NCBI RefSeq assembly: GCF_024171405.1
Contig: NZ_JALJZT010000002.1
Span: 372,001 to 436,000, forward strand
DNA length: 64,000 nucleotides
Direction of reading: 5' to 3'
Origin: Qipengyuania citrea
GTDB lineage: Bacteria; Pseudomonadota; Alphaproteobacteria; Sphingomonadales; Sphingomonadaceae
Of the stretch, positions 38,978 through 50,536 are shown piece by piece (within the stretch, counting starts at the first letter, position 1; every line of letters begins with the position of its first letter). The notes under the pieces were generated by a model. The model ran no database searches, was not told the DNA's origin, and saw only the letters and a program-made list of their open reading frames with translations. Made by a program: the position numbers and the translations under genes.

Positions 38978-39973
38978 ATGCCTGATTTGACTCGCCGTAC
39001 CCTGCTTGCCGGAGCCGCCGCCACCGGAGCGCTCGCGGCCACTGCCGTCCGGGCGCAGGACGACAAGCTGATCCCCGCGCCCGACCTGACGGGCAAGGCG
39101 ATCCTGATCACTGGATGTTCCTCCGGTTTCGGACGCCTCGCCGCCGAACATTTCGCCCGCGCCGGAGCAACCGTCTTCGCCACCATGCGCAACACGCCGC
39201 GGCCCGAGGCCGAGGAGCTGATGCAGCTGGCGCGCGACGAGGCGCTCGATATCCGCGTGATGCGGCTCGACGTACTGCTCGACCACGAAGTGGCCGATGC
39301 AGTCGCCAGCTCCGAGCGCGAAATCGGCCGCGGGCTCGACGTGCTGGTCAACAATGCCGGGATCGGCATCACCGGGCCGGTCGAGGTCCAGGACATGGAA
39401 GCGACCAGGCTCGCCTTCGATACCAACGTGCTTGGCTACCACCGGCTTGCCCGCGCGGTACTGCCCGGCATGCGGACGCGCAAACAGGGACATATCTTTG
39501 CCGTGTCGAGCCAGCTCGGCCGCGTCATCGTCCCCTATGCGGGGCACTATTCGGCGACCAAGTTCGCGGTCGAGGCGATGTTCGAACAGCTCGCTTACGA
39601 GCTGGTCCCGCACAATGTCGGCGTCACGATTATCGAACCGGGCGGATATCCCACGAAGGTGTGGGTCAATCGCAACCGCTATTCGCGAGAGCTGAGGGAG
39701 CGCGCGGATCAGGCCCATCTTGGCGGATATCCGCAGATCGTCGCGCGCATGGGCGAGGAGGACAGTTCGGGCCGAAGCGCCGATCCGATGGACATTCCGC
39801 ACGCGATGGCAAGGGTTCTCGGCATGGCCCCGGGCACCCGCCCCGTCCGCCTGCCCGTCAGCGGCGGAAGCATCCCGCAAGTGGCGATCAACGAGGTCAC
39901 CGCCAAGACGCAGGTCGGCTGGCTGGGCGAAAGCGGCTACGGCCCGTTGATCAAGGCGGTGCACAACGTCTGA
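38978..39973 (+). CDS. SDR family oxidoreductase with Tat-like signal
   Basis: Short-chain dehydrogenase/reductase of 331 aa. The Rossmann motif is ILITGCSSGFGRLAAEH, followed by NNAGIG and the catalytic Ser and Tyr-x-x-x-Lys in YAGHYSATKFAVEAMFEQ. The first 40 residues look like a twin-arginine signal: LTRRTLLAGAAATGALAAT followed by an Ala-x-Ala-type end (VRAQD). Export of a folded NAD(P)-binding enzyme would be unusual, and the substrate is unknown. No cofactor partner genes are nearby. Confidence 0.85.
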   Translation: MPDLTRRTLLAGAAATGALAATAVRAQDDKLIPAPDLTGKAILITGCSSGFGRLAAEHFARAGATVFATMRNTPRPEAEELMQLARDEALDIRVMRLDVLLDHEVADAVASSEREIGRGLDVLVNNAGIGITGPVEVQDMEATRLAFDTNVLGYHRLARAVLPGMRTRKQGHIFAVSSQLGRVIVPYAGHYSATKFAVEAMFEQLAYELVPHNVGVTIIEPGGYPTKVWVNRNRYSRELRERADQAHLGGYPQIVARMGEEDSSGRSADPMDIPHAMARVLGMAPGTRPVRLPVSGGSIPQVAINEVTAKTQVGWLGESGYGPLIKAVHNV

Positions 39974-40037
39974 CGCTCTGGCTATTCGCGTGCGGGGCGG
40001 CTAAGGCGCGCGCCACACACATATACCGGAGTTTCTG

Positions 40038-41138
40038 ATGGGTTTCCGCTGCGGGATCGTCGGCCTGCCGAATGTCGGCAAGTCCACCCTGTTCAACGCA
40101 TTGACCGAGACGCAGGCCGCGCAGGCCGCGAACTATCCGTTCTGCACGATCGAGCCGAATGTCGGCCAGGTCGCGGTGCCGGACGAGCGGCTCGACAAGA
40201 TTGCCGCGATCGCCAAGTCGGCCAAGATCCTGCCGACGCAGCTGGCCTTCGTCGATATCGCCGGACTGGTCAAAGGCGCGAGCCAGGGCGAAGGGCTGGG
40301 CAACCAGTTCCTCGGCAATATCCGCGAAGTCGATGCGATCGTGCATGTGCTGCGCTGCTTCGAGGATGACGACATCCAGCACGTCGCCAACAAGGTCGAC
40401 CCGCTGGCCGATGCCGAAGTGGTCGAAACCGAACTGCTGCTGGCCGATCTCGAAAGCCTCGAGAAGCGTGTCCCCGCCGCTGCCAAGCGCGCCACCAGCG
40501 GTGACAAGGAAGCCAAGCTGATGGCCAGCGTGCTCGGCCAGGCGCTCGAACTGCTCAAGGAAGGAAAGCCCGCGCGGTTGACCGAACCCAAGGACGAGGA
40601 AGAGGCCCGCGTCTTCCAGCAGGCACAGCTGCTGACCGCCAAGCCGGTGCTCTATGTCTGCAACGTCGCCGAAGAAGATGCCGCGAGCGGCAATGCGCTG
40701 TCCGAGCTGGTTTTCGCCAAGGCCAAGGCCGAGGGCGCCGAGGCCGTTGTGGTTTCCGCGGCCATCGAAGCCGAATTGGTCACGATGCCTCCCGAAGACC
40801 GGACCGAATTCCTCGCCGAATTGGGGCTGGAAGAATCGGGACTGAGCCGCGTGATCCGCGCCGGCTACAGATTGCTCGGCCTGCAGACCTTCTTCACTGC
40901 GGGTCCGAAGGAAACGCGCGCCTGGACTTTCCCCACCGGGGCAAAGGCACCGCAGGCCGCAGGCGAGATCCACACCGATTTCGAGCGCGGGTTTATTCGC
41001 GCTGAAACAATTGCCTACGATGATTACCTTGCGCTTGGCGGCGAAAGCGGTGCGCGCGAAGCGGGCAAGCTGCGCCAGGAAGGCAAGGAATATCTCGTGC
41101 AGGACGGGGACGTCCTGTTGTTCAAGTTCAACGTCTGA
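40038..41138 (+). CDS. ychF: Redox-regulated ATPase YchF
   Basis: Obg-like GTPase-fold ATPase of 366 aa that binds ribosomes and responds to oxidative stress. The P-loop is GIVGLPNVGKSTLFNAL, followed by the NYPFCTIEPNVGQV and VDIAGLVKGASQGEGLGNQF switch regions, and the NKxD-like position is changed as typical for YchF. A C-terminal TGS-like/DUF933 domain (FFTAGPKETRAWTF, FERGFIRAETIAYDDY) completes it. Highly conserved and full length. Confidence 0.97.
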   Translation: MGFRCGIVGLPNVGKSTLFNALTETQAAQAANYPFCTIEPNVGQVAVPDERLDKIAAIAKSAKILPTQLAFVDIAGLVKGASQGEGLGNQFLGNIREVDAIVHVLRCFEDDDIQHVANKVDPLADAEVVETELLLADLESLEKRVPAAAKRATSGDKEAKLMASVLGQALELLKEGKPARLTEPKDEEEARVFQQAQLLTAKPVLYVCNVAEEDAASGNALSELVFAKAKAEGAEAVVVSAAIEAELVTMPPEDRTEFLAELGLEESGLSRVIRAGYRLLGLQTFFTAGPKETRAWTFPTGAKAPQAAGEIHTDFERGFIRAETIAYDDYLALGGESGAREAGKLRQEGKEYLVQDGDVLLFKFNV

Positions 41139-41148
41139 GGTCACTTCC

Positions 41149-42417
41149 ATGAACCGGATTGCCGCCGCCCTCGCCCTTGGCTTTGCCAGCGTCCTCGGCG
41201 GGTGCGCCGGCTATACCGATGCTCCGCTCGCCAGTGTGGCAGTGGAACAGCGCGAGCCGGTGACGATCCTCGTCTCGATCGACGGATTCCACCCGGACTA
41301 TCTCGAACGCGGGCTGACCCCGACGCTGTCGCGGCTGGCCAGCGAAGGTGCGCGCGCGGCGATGCGGCCGTCCTTCCCGACCAAGACCTTCCCCAATCAC
41401 TGGACACTGGTGACGGGTCTGGTGCCCGATCATCACGGCATCACGGCCAACCGCATGGAAGACAAGACGCGGCCCGGCGAAGCCTTCACGATGGCCACGG
41501 TCGATCCCTATTGGTGGAACGAGGCCAAGCCGGTGTGGGTCGAGGCCGAGGAAGCGGGCATCCGCAGCGCGGCGATGTTCTGGCCCGGTTCGGCGGTCGC
41601 CTGGGGCGGTACGGCGGAAGGGTATGGCCCGGTACCGGATGGCACGATGGCGAGCGACTGGCAGGCGTTCAGCATGCAGGTCACCAATACGCAGCGCGTC
41701 AATTCGGTGCTCGACTGGCTGCGCCGCCCGGCGGAGATCCGCCCCGAATTCGTGACGCTCTATTTCGATACGGTCGACAGTGCAGGACATGGCGGCGGAC
41801 CGGTGGGCGAGGAGATCGACGAGGCGCTGCGCGACGTCGACAGCCATATCGCCGATCTGCTCGCGGGGCTCGAAAGCCTGGGCCAGCCCGCCAATCTGGT
41901 GCTGGTGTCGGACCACGGGATGGCCCCGACCGGATCGAACAAGATGATCGTGCTCGACGAGATCGTCGATGCGTCGCTCTACCGCGCGGTCGAAAGCGGG
42001 GCCTATGCGACATTCGAAGCCACCGAGGGTAACACCGCGGCGCTCGAAGCGGCGCTGCTGCGCGACCATGCGCACATGGAATGCTGGCGCAAAGGCGAGA
42101 TTCCCGCGCGCTACCAATATGGCACGCACCCGCGCATTCCGCCCTATTTCTGCCTGCCCGATACCGGCTGGACCATCACCGCCCGCGCGTCCGACGCGGC
42201 GTGGAGCGGCGGCAGTCATGGCTACGATCCGTTTGCCCCCGAAATGGCATCTCTGTTCATCGCCCACGGCCCCGCCTTTCGTAGCGGTGTGACGATCGAA
42301 ACTTTCCAGAACACCGCGATAACACCCTTGCTGCGACACTTGATCGGCCTGCCACAGGCGGCGCGCTCGGATGGCGATTTGGCCGATGTCGCGGATGCGC
42401 TCGCCGCGCAAAATTAG
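41149..42417 (+). CDS. Ectonucleotide pyrophosphatase/phosphodiesterase-like lipoprotein
   Basis: Alkaline-phosphatase superfamily hydrolase of the NPP (ectonucleotide pyrophosphatase/phosphodiesterase) type, 422 aa. A signal peptide with a lipobox (VLGGC) precedes the domain. Active-site features: ILVSIDGFHPDYL (metal Asp), SFPTKTFPNHWTLVTGLVPD (nucleophile Thr), FDTVDSAGHGGGP and VLVSDHGMAPTG (metal ligands), and GGSHGYDPFAPEMASLF. Likely periplasmic or outer membrane. It starts 10 nt after ychF and is followed by a hairpin-rich spacer. Confidence 0.9.
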   Translation: MNRIAAALALGFASVLGGCAGYTDAPLASVAVEQREPVTILVSIDGFHPDYLERGLTPTLSRLASEGARAAMRPSFPTKTFPNHWTLVTGLVPDHHGITANRMEDKTRPGEAFTMATVDPYWWNEAKPVWVEAEEAGIRSAAMFWPGSAVAWGGTAEGYGPVPDGTMASDWQAFSMQVTNTQRVNSVLDWLRRPAEIRPEFVTLYFDTVDSAGHGGGPVGEEIDEALRDVDSHIADLLAGLESLGQPANLVLVSDHGMAPTGSNKMIVLDEIVDASLYRAVESGAYATFEATEGNTAALEAALLRDHAHMECWRKGEIPARYQYGTHPRIPPYFCLPDTGWTITARASDAAWSGGSHGYDPFAPEMASLFIAHGPAFRSGVTIETFQNTAITPLLRHLIGLPQAARSDGDLADVADALAAQN

Positions 42418-42474
42418 GCGGCGTGCGGAACGAGCACGCGCCCTCCCCGTTGCCAAGCAAAGCTCAACGGGGAG
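42417..42474 (+). promoter_or_regulatory. Tandem leader hairpins masking the ribosome site of the DUF1206 gene
   Basis: Two adjacent hairpins fill the 63-nt gap before the DUF1206 start. The first (42417-42442) has 9 bp with one bulge; the second is a perfect 10-bp stem (CTCCCCGTTG with CAACGGGGAG) with a 12-nt loop. The GGGGAG ribosome site at 42469-42474 is inside the second stem, 6 nt before the GTG. No T-run follows, so this is not a standard terminator. Confidence 0.55.
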
Positions 42475-42480
42475 ACATAC

Positions 42481-43278
42481 GTGGTCGATAAATCGGAAAA
42501 GTTCAGAACGCTGGTGCGCGTGGGCTATTTCAGCCGGGCAATTCTCTATTCGGTGCTCGGACTGATTGCGCTGACCAGCGCGGGCCGGATCGGCCAGGGT
42601 ACCAATGGCATCTTTCAGGCCATCCAGGATTTCCCGCTCGGCACTGCCATCCTGTGGCTGATGGTGGTCGGCCTGCTCGCCTATGCGCTGTTCCGTTTCG
42701 CCTCGACACTCCTCGATGTCGAACACCACGGCACCGACAAGACCGGCTGGGCCACGCGGATCGGCCATGCGGGGAGCGCGATCGGCCACCTTGCGCTGGC
42801 CTATTCGGCGTACAAATTCGCCACCACGGGCAGCGACAATGGCGGCGGCGCGCAGGAAGCGGCGTCGGGCGTGCTGGCAATCGAGTTCGGCGGCGTCGTG
42901 CTCGGCCTGCTGGGCATCGCCTTCTTCGCCACCGCGGCTTTCCAGGCCAAGAAGGGCCTGACCGGCAGCTTCATGAACCGCATCAGCCCGCGCGCGCCCT
43001 CGCAGACCCGCTGGATCGGCGGCGCAGGCTATCTGGCACGCGCGGTCGTTTTCCTGATCATCGGCTGGTCACTGTTCCAGGCGGGTTTCATGAGCGGCGG
43101 ATCGGACCAGGTGAAGACGCTGGGTGATGCGGTCGCCAGCCTCGCGGGTGAAGGCATCGTCTTCAAGCTCGTCGCGATCGGCCTGCTCGCCTTCGGCCTC
43201 TTCAGCCTCGTCCTCGCACGCTATCGCATCATCCCCGATCTGGGCACCGAAGGACGCGTGCCCCGCTTTCGTGCATGA
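42481..43278 (+). CDS. DUF1206 family membrane protein
   Basis: Integral membrane protein of 265 aa made of three repeated DUF1206-type units. Each unit has a short Arg/Tyr-rich lead (for example VRVGYFSRAILYSVLG, ATRIGHAGSAIGHLAL, IGGAGYLARAVVFLI) followed by two hydrophobic helices. Function unknown. The GTG start is preceded by GGGGAG locked in a hairpin. The stop overlaps the next gene as ATGA, so the two are coupled. Confidence 0.85.
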   Translation: MVDKSEKFRTLVRVGYFSRAILYSVLGLIALTSAGRIGQGTNGIFQAIQDFPLGTAILWLMVVGLLAYALFRFASTLLDVEHHGTDKTGWATRIGHAGSAIGHLALAYSAYKFATTGSDNGGGAQEAASGVLAIEFGGVVLGLLGIAFFATAAFQAKKGLTGSFMNRISPRAPSQTRWIGGAGYLARAVVFLIIGWSLFQAGFMSGGSDQVKTLGDAVASLAGEGIVFKLVAIGLLAFGLFSLVLARYRIIPDLGTEGRVPRFRA

Positions 43279-44042
43279 GCGCGGCGGACGCAGTTCCCCG
43301 CGGGGCCAAGACCGCACGGCTGTACCGCATGGTGATGGACAAGCATGTCTGTCCCTATGGCACGAAGTCCAAATGGCTGCTCGAGCGCGAGGGCTTCGCG
43401 GTCGAGGACCATTGGCTGACCACCCGCGAACAGACCGACGCGTTCAAGGCGCAGCACGGCGTAGAAACGACACCGCAGGCCTTTATCGGGGACCAGCGGA
43501 TCGGCGGTTACAGCGAATTGCGGACCCATTTCGGCTACGATGAGCCTAGCGCTGGCGACACCAGCTACACGCCGGTTATCGCAGTGTTCGCCGTCGGCGC
43601 GGCGCTGGCAGTCGCGCTCAGCCTGTTCGTCTATGAAGCCGCCTTCACCGTGCGCACCGCCGAATGGTTCGTCGCCTTTTCGATGGCGATGCTCGCCATG
43701 CTCAAGCTGCAGGATGTCGAACAGTTCTCGACCATGTTCGTGGGCTACGACCTGCTCGGCCAGCGCTGGGTACCCTACGCCCATGCCTATCCCTTCCTCG
43801 AGGCCGGCGCGGCGGTGCTCATGGCCGGGCGGCAATTGCCCTGGCTCTCGATCCCGGTAGCACTGACCATCGGCACGATCGGCGCGGTCAGCGTTTTCTA
43901 CGCGGTCTACATCCAGAAACGCAGCATCAAATGCGCCTGCGTCGGCGGGAGCGGGAACGTCCCGCTCGGCTTCGTATCGCTCACCGAGAACCTCGCGATG
44001 ATCGGCATGGGGATTTGGATGTTGCTTCGCCCCGCGCTTTGA
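43275..44042 (+). CDS. Glutaredoxin-MauE fusion membrane protein
   Basis: Fusion protein of 255 aa. Residues 1-85 are a glutaredoxin-like domain with a single-Cys active site (HVCPYGTKSKWLL) and the GSH-binding TTPQAFIGDQRIGGYSEL. The rest is a four-helix membrane domain of the MauE/DoxX type, with C-x-C in IKCACVGGSGNVPLGF. Electron transfer to or from a periplasmic thiol partner is plausible, but not shown. Coupled to the DUF1206 gene upstream. Confidence 0.83.
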   Translation: MSAADAVPRGAKTARLYRMVMDKHVCPYGTKSKWLLEREGFAVEDHWLTTREQTDAFKAQHGVETTPQAFIGDQRIGGYSELRTHFGYDEPSAGDTSYTPVIAVFAVGAALAVALSLFVYEAAFTVRTAEWFVAFSMAMLAMLKLQDVEQFSTMFVGYDLLGQRWVPYAHAYPFLEAGAAVLMAGRQLPWLSIPVALTIGTIGAVSVFYAVYIQKRSIKCACVGGSGNVPLGFVSLTENLAMIGMGIWMLLRPAL

Positions 44043-44058
44043 TACATTGCATTTTGCA

Positions 44059-44517
44059 ATGCAGTTCTACGAAGACATCGCCATCGGGCACAAGCAGGCC
44101 TTCGGCCGTTACGAGGTCACGCGTGAAGAGGTGATCGACTTCGCCTCGAAATACGATCCGCAGCCGTTCCACCTCGATGACGAAGCCGCGGCGCAGACCC
44201 ATTTCGGCCGCATCTCCGCCAGCGGCTGGCACACCTGCGCGATGACCATGTCGATGCTGGTCGAGAATTTGACCAAGCACAAGCAGGCGGGCCTGGGTTC
44301 GCCGGGCGTCGACCAGCTACGCTGGAAAAAGCCGGTCTATCCGGGCGATACGCTCCGGTGCGAAAGCGAAGTGATCGAGAAGCGCCGCAGCGCCTCGCGC
44401 CCCGAAATGGGCATCTTCAAGAGCCATCTCACCGTCTTCAACCAGAATGACGAGCCGGTCATGGAAATGGTTTCGAACGGGCTGATCCGCACACGCGACC
44501 CGGAAGGGACCGACTAG
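44059..44517 (+). CDS. MaoC family dehydratase
   Basis: Hot-dog fold enoyl-CoA hydratase/dehydratase of 152 aa. The active-site region is FASKYDPQPFHLDDEAA (Asp, His) and the domain continues FGRISASGWHTCAM and WKKPVYPGDTL. Probably acts on acyl-CoA. ATG 44059 is used; an in-frame TTG four codons upstream exists. One nucleotide separates its stop from that of the convergent lipoprotein gene. Confidence 0.9.
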   Translation: MQFYEDIAIGHKQAFGRYEVTREEVIDFASKYDPQPFHLDDEAAAQTHFGRISASGWHTCAMTMSMLVENLTKHKQAGLGSPGVDQLRWKKPVYPGDTLRCESEVIEKRRSASRPEMGIFKSHLTVFNQNDEPVMEMVSNGLIRTRDPEGTD

Positions 44518-44518
44518 C

Positions 44519-45004
44519 TCAGACGCCGCATCGCGCAATGCCGGTCTTGCGATAGACCACGGCCTCATGCGCATCGCGAATGGTCAGCGTGGCGGAATAA
44601 TTGCTGACTTCCTCGCCGACCTGCTCGCCCGTTTCCTCGTCGAGCTCGAGCGTCATCGAAAACGCGGTCCCGTCATACTTGCGGCGCGCCAGATAGGGCA
44701 GTTCGGCGCTACCCTTGTCCGCGGCCAGCGTGACCAGTTCGCCATTGTGGAGGAAATGCCCGGTCTCCGCCATTGCGAGCGCGGTCGCCGCAAGGCCGCC
44801 GCCCTCGGGCGCGAAGCTGCAGCCTGCGCCATACAGATCGTGCTGTTCGATCTCGCGATAACGGATGGGAGCGAGCACCAGCGGTTGCGGCGGCGGGGTC
44901 TGATGCGCCTCGACCTCGGCGACCGCGGCGGCGCGTTCCTCCTCTGTCGGTTCGCTGGAACAGGCGGCCAGCACCAACGTCACCAGCAGAGCAATCTTGC
45001 GCAT
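44519..45004 (-). CDS. Hypothetical lipoprotein
   Basis: Small predicted lipoprotein of 161 aa; I do not recognise the family. A signal peptide with a lipobox (LVLAAC) is followed by an acidic linker and a domain with one Cys near the middle (DLYGAGCSFAPEGG) and one at the end (TGIARCGV). The ATG at 45004 overlaps the TGA of a displaced mutL 3' end as TGATG. This implies that the gene was originally coupled to mutL. Confidence 0.78.
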   Translation of the reverse strand: MRKIALLVTLVLAACSSEPTEEERAAAVAEVEAHQTPPPQPLVLAPIRYREIEQHDLYGAGCSFAPEGGGLAATALAMAETGHFLHNGELVTLAADKGSAELPYLARRKYDGTAFSMTLELDEETGEQVGEEVSNYSATLTIRDAHEAVVYRKTGIARCGV

Positions 45005-45059
45005 CAATGTCTCCCGAACAGTTTCTCGACGTCTTCCATCGACAGTTTGACCCATGTCG
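45004..45059 (-). pseudogene. Displaced 3' end of mutL
   Basis: This 56-nt stretch aligns without gaps to the true mutL end (46040-46095) with 49 identities. Read on the minus strand it encodes TWVKLSMEDVEKLFGRH and a TGA stop, against TWVKLSMDDVEKLFGRH in mutL. The TGA overlaps the lipoprotein's ATG, so this fragment is probably the original junction. Confidence 0.85.
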
Positions 45060-45137
45060 AGACATAGAACGCACGGTCTGGTCCAGCGTTTCCCGTGTTC
45101 GTTCAACGTCTGATTTGAGGCAATGCGACGCGGATTC

Positions 45138-45172
45138 GCTACGTCCGACTTTGGATGGAAAGCGGACGTAGC
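45138..45172. repeat. Hairpin-forming inverted repeat in the insert
   Basis: GCTACGTCCG pairs perfectly with CGGACGTAGC, and an inner CTTT/AAAG continues the stem after a one-base bulge. It lies 6 nt beyond the stop of the unknown gene, so it may form the 3' end of its transcript. TTTCTTTC follows on the plus strand only. Confidence 0.6.
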
Positions 45173-45178
45173 TTTCTT

Positions 45179-45901
45179 TCAGTTTGCCTTCTCGGCATCA
45201 TCACTAACAACGTGCCAGATTGCCCATTTGAGCAACTCCTCGTGCTGGTCATCAAACCTCGGAATATCCCTCAGGCGAGGAATGCCAAGTAGCATCCGCG
45301 CCTCGGCCTCCTTGTTTGGCCAACGTGATCGGACTTCGTCTTGAATTGCAGCGACGCGCCTGGCCGCCTCCATGAAAGTGAATTTGCCGCTTTTGACCTC
45401 GCGATATGCCGCTTCGTTCAGACGAATGTGAAAAACAACTGTTGCAGCTTTTTCGCTCAAGTCCTCCGCTTCACAATTCGGCGGGCGAGTTTTTGGGTCA
45501 GCATTGTCCCATGCGTCACGGAATGCAGCGTGAAAAAGGGGGTGCGCAGCGCCTCGCGGGTAATAAGACACCGAGTAAATGCCATGGCCGAAGCGGTTCA
45601 GCACGTCGAAAATCTTTGGCAGATCGTTGGTTAGCCAATCAGATGTCGGCCACCTCTTCTCCCAGATTTCCCAAGGATAATCATCCAACGCAGTGCGCTC
45701 AATGTTCACGCCCACTTCGCACAGCGCCGCATAAACCTCGTCGGCATTTCGGTGTTCATTGTCATCGAGCGGGTCATCGTGCAGATGATAGCAAATCCAG
45801 TCTACACCATCTCCAAGTGGAAAGAGGTATCCAAGCGCCTCAATCTCAAACTCAATAAGCTGTGTAATTTCTGACAGGGTCTCTTGTGGTTCAGTCGTCA
45901 T
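45179..45901 (-). CDS. Hypothetical protein of probable foreign origin
   Basis: Protein of 240 aa that I do not recognise. It is rich in Trp, Asp and Glu and lacks a signal peptide or membrane segments. Readable stretches are IEFEIEALGYLFPLGDGVDW, EIWEKRWPTSDWLTNDLPK, and KFTFMEAARRVAAIQDEV, the last being helical. The codon use is visibly less GC-biased than neighbouring genes. ATG 45901 was chosen over a GTG 12 nt upstream. It is the only gene of the insert at the mutL 3' end, suggesting horizontal acquisition; a defence, toxin or cargo role is possible but unsupported. Confidence 0.7.
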   Translation of the reverse strand: MTTEPQETLSEITQLIEFEIEALGYLFPLGDGVDWICYHLHDDPLDDNEHRNADEVYAALCEVGVNIERTALDDYPWEIWEKRWPTSDWLTNDLPKIFDVLNRFGHGIYSVSYYPRGAAHPLFHAAFRDAWDNADPKTRPPNCEAEDLSEKAATVVFHIRLNEAAYREVKSGKFTFMEAARRVAAIQDEVRSRWPNKEAEARMLLGIPRLRDIPRFDDQHEELLKWAIWHVVSDDAEKAN

Positions 45902-46039
45902 GGGAACCCACACGCATCGGCATAAAAGCTTGCAAATTAAAGCAGTATTCCAATGCCCGCAATGGGGTCGCAGCCTGACAGTCCGCTTTTGGCCTCTACA
46001 GCCTAAAAGTTGTCGAGCAGAGGCGGAGGTTAGCCCAGC

Positions 46040-49081
<3,042 letters not shown>

Positions 49082-49094
49082 GAAAGGCAGGGGA

Positions 49095-49985
49095 ATGGCG
49101 CCGACAGGCTCACGGCGCTCGGGGTTTTCTCGCAGGGCGCAATACAACCTCTTCACCGGCTATCTGATCGCGGGCGCTGGCGCGCTTATCGGCGCCATCC
49201 TCCTCACCCTGTCCTTCTTCCAGCCCCAATTGTTCGGCGGGCTGCGCGGGGCGGCGCAGACCGGAGTCTCGCCCGCGACCGAGACCGCCGCCACGGTGAG
49301 GACCGGCAGCAAGGGCTTCTGGGAAACCGTCAGCGGCTATTACCGCGCGGGGTCGAAGAATGCCGATCTCAAGCGCGAGATGGAAATTGCGCGTATCCGG
49401 CTGGCCGAAGCCGAGGCGGTGAAGCAGGAAAACCGGCGGCTGAAGGGCTTGCTCGATCTGCACGACAAGGAGATCGAGCCCGTCGCCGTCGCGCGGCTGG
49501 TCGGCTCCTCCGCCTCGAGCACTCGCCGCTTCGCCTATCTCGGCGCCGGGTCGAACGACGGGGTGGCGATCGGCATGCCGGTCCGCTCGCCCCGCGGCGT
49601 GGTCGGACGCATTCTCGAAGTCGGCAGCGACAGCGCACGCGTGCTGCTGCTCACCGATACCGAAAGCATCCTCCCGGTGCGCCGCGCCAAGGACGAGGTC
49701 GTGGCCTTTGCCGAAGGGCGCGGCGATGGCCTGCTGCGCATCAGGCTGATCAATCTCGGGATCAATCCGCTCAGCCCCGGCGATGTCTTCGTGACCAGCG
49801 GCGCGGGAGGATACTACCCCCCGGGTATTGCGGTCGCCATCCTCACCGAAACCACCGATGACGGCGGTCTGGCGCGCATCGTCAGCGATCCCGCTGCAAC
49901 CGATTACGTCAGCGTCGAGCCGATCTACGAACCCGACGCGGCGCTCGGCGCGGCCACCCCGATCGAGCGCGAGCTGACCGACTGA
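49095..49985 (+). CDS. mreC: Rod shape-determining protein MreC
   Basis: Bitopic membrane protein of 296 aa in the elongasome. One transmembrane helix near residues 18-40 is followed by a coiled coil (about 75-110, rich in Glu/Arg/Leu) and the beta-domain typical of MreC (VARLVGSSASSTRRFAYLG, VRSPRGVVGRILEVG, VFVTSGAGGYYPPGIAVA). It starts 14 nt after mreB and its stop overlaps mreD. Confidence 0.94.
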   Translation: MAPTGSRRSGFSRRAQYNLFTGYLIAGAGALIGAILLTLSFFQPQLFGGLRGAAQTGVSPATETAATVRTGSKGFWETVSGYYRAGSKNADLKREMEIARIRLAEAEAVKQENRRLKGLLDLHDKEIEPVAVARLVGSSASSTRRFAYLGAGSNDGVAIGMPVRSPRGVVGRILEVGSDSARVLLLTDTESILPVRRAKDEVVAFAEGRGDGLLRIRLINLGINPLSPGDVFVTSGAGGYYPPGIAVAILTETTDDGGLARIVSDPAATDYVSVEPIYEPDAALGAATPIERELTD

Positions 49986-50536
49986 TGGAGCGCAACGACC
50001 CGCGGGCGCGCAGCGATGCCTATGGCAGCCGGATCAACCGCTCGCACTCGCCACTGCTCGCCAATAGCGTGCCGTGGATCTCGATCGTCATCGGGTCGGT
50101 TTTGCCGATCTTCCCGATTGCCGCCGGCCTCCCGATGATGCCGCCCTTCGGCCTGCTCATGCTGCTCGCCTGGCGGCTGGTGCGGCCCGGATTGATGCCC
50201 GTATGGGCGGGCATTCCGCTGGGCTTGATCGACGATCTCTACAGCGGGCAACCCTTCGGCTTCGCGATCATGTCATGGTCGCTGATCATGCTCGGCATCG
50301 AGCTGATCGAGGCGCGGCTGCCGTGGCGTGCGTTCTGGCAGGATTGGTTCACTGCGGGTATACTGATACTCGGGTACCTCACCGCCGGATGGCTGTTCTC
50401 CGGCGGCCAACCGACCTTCCATTCGCTCATGGCCCTGGTTCCGCAGCTCGTGCTCACCATTCTCTTCTTCCCCATCGCAGCGCGGCTGGTCGCGGTCCTC
50501 GACCGTACCCGTCTCAAGCGCTGGAGGGCACGCTGA
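49985..50536 (+). CDS. mreD: Rod shape-determining protein MreD
   Basis: Small polytopic membrane protein of 183 aa in the elongasome. Five or so hydrophobic segments are seen, with MLLAWRLVRPGLMPVWAGI and GLIDDLYSGQPFGFAIMSW typical for alphaproteobacterial MreD. The TGATG overlaps at both ends couple it to mreC and mrdA. Confidence 0.9.
   Translation: MERNDPRARSDAYGSRINRSHSPLLANSVPWISIVIGSVLPIFPIAAGLPMMPPFGLLMLLAWRLVRPGLMPVWAGIPLGLIDDLYSGQPFGFAIMSWSLIMLGIELIEARLPWRAFWQDWFTAGILILGYLTAGWLFSGGQPTFHSLMALVPQLVLTILFFPIAARLVAVLDRTRLKRWRAR

Larger units (their letters stand above)
45060..46039. mobile_element. Roughly 1 kb insertion at the mutL 3' end (foreign composition)
   Basis: The DNA between the two mutL 3' ends is visibly lower in GC than its surroundings and carries one gene (45179-45901). 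No integrase or transposase is present, and no terminal inverted repeats are seen. The flanking repeats are the 56-nt mutL 3' ends. A hairpin lies downstream of the gene. Confidence 0.65.
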
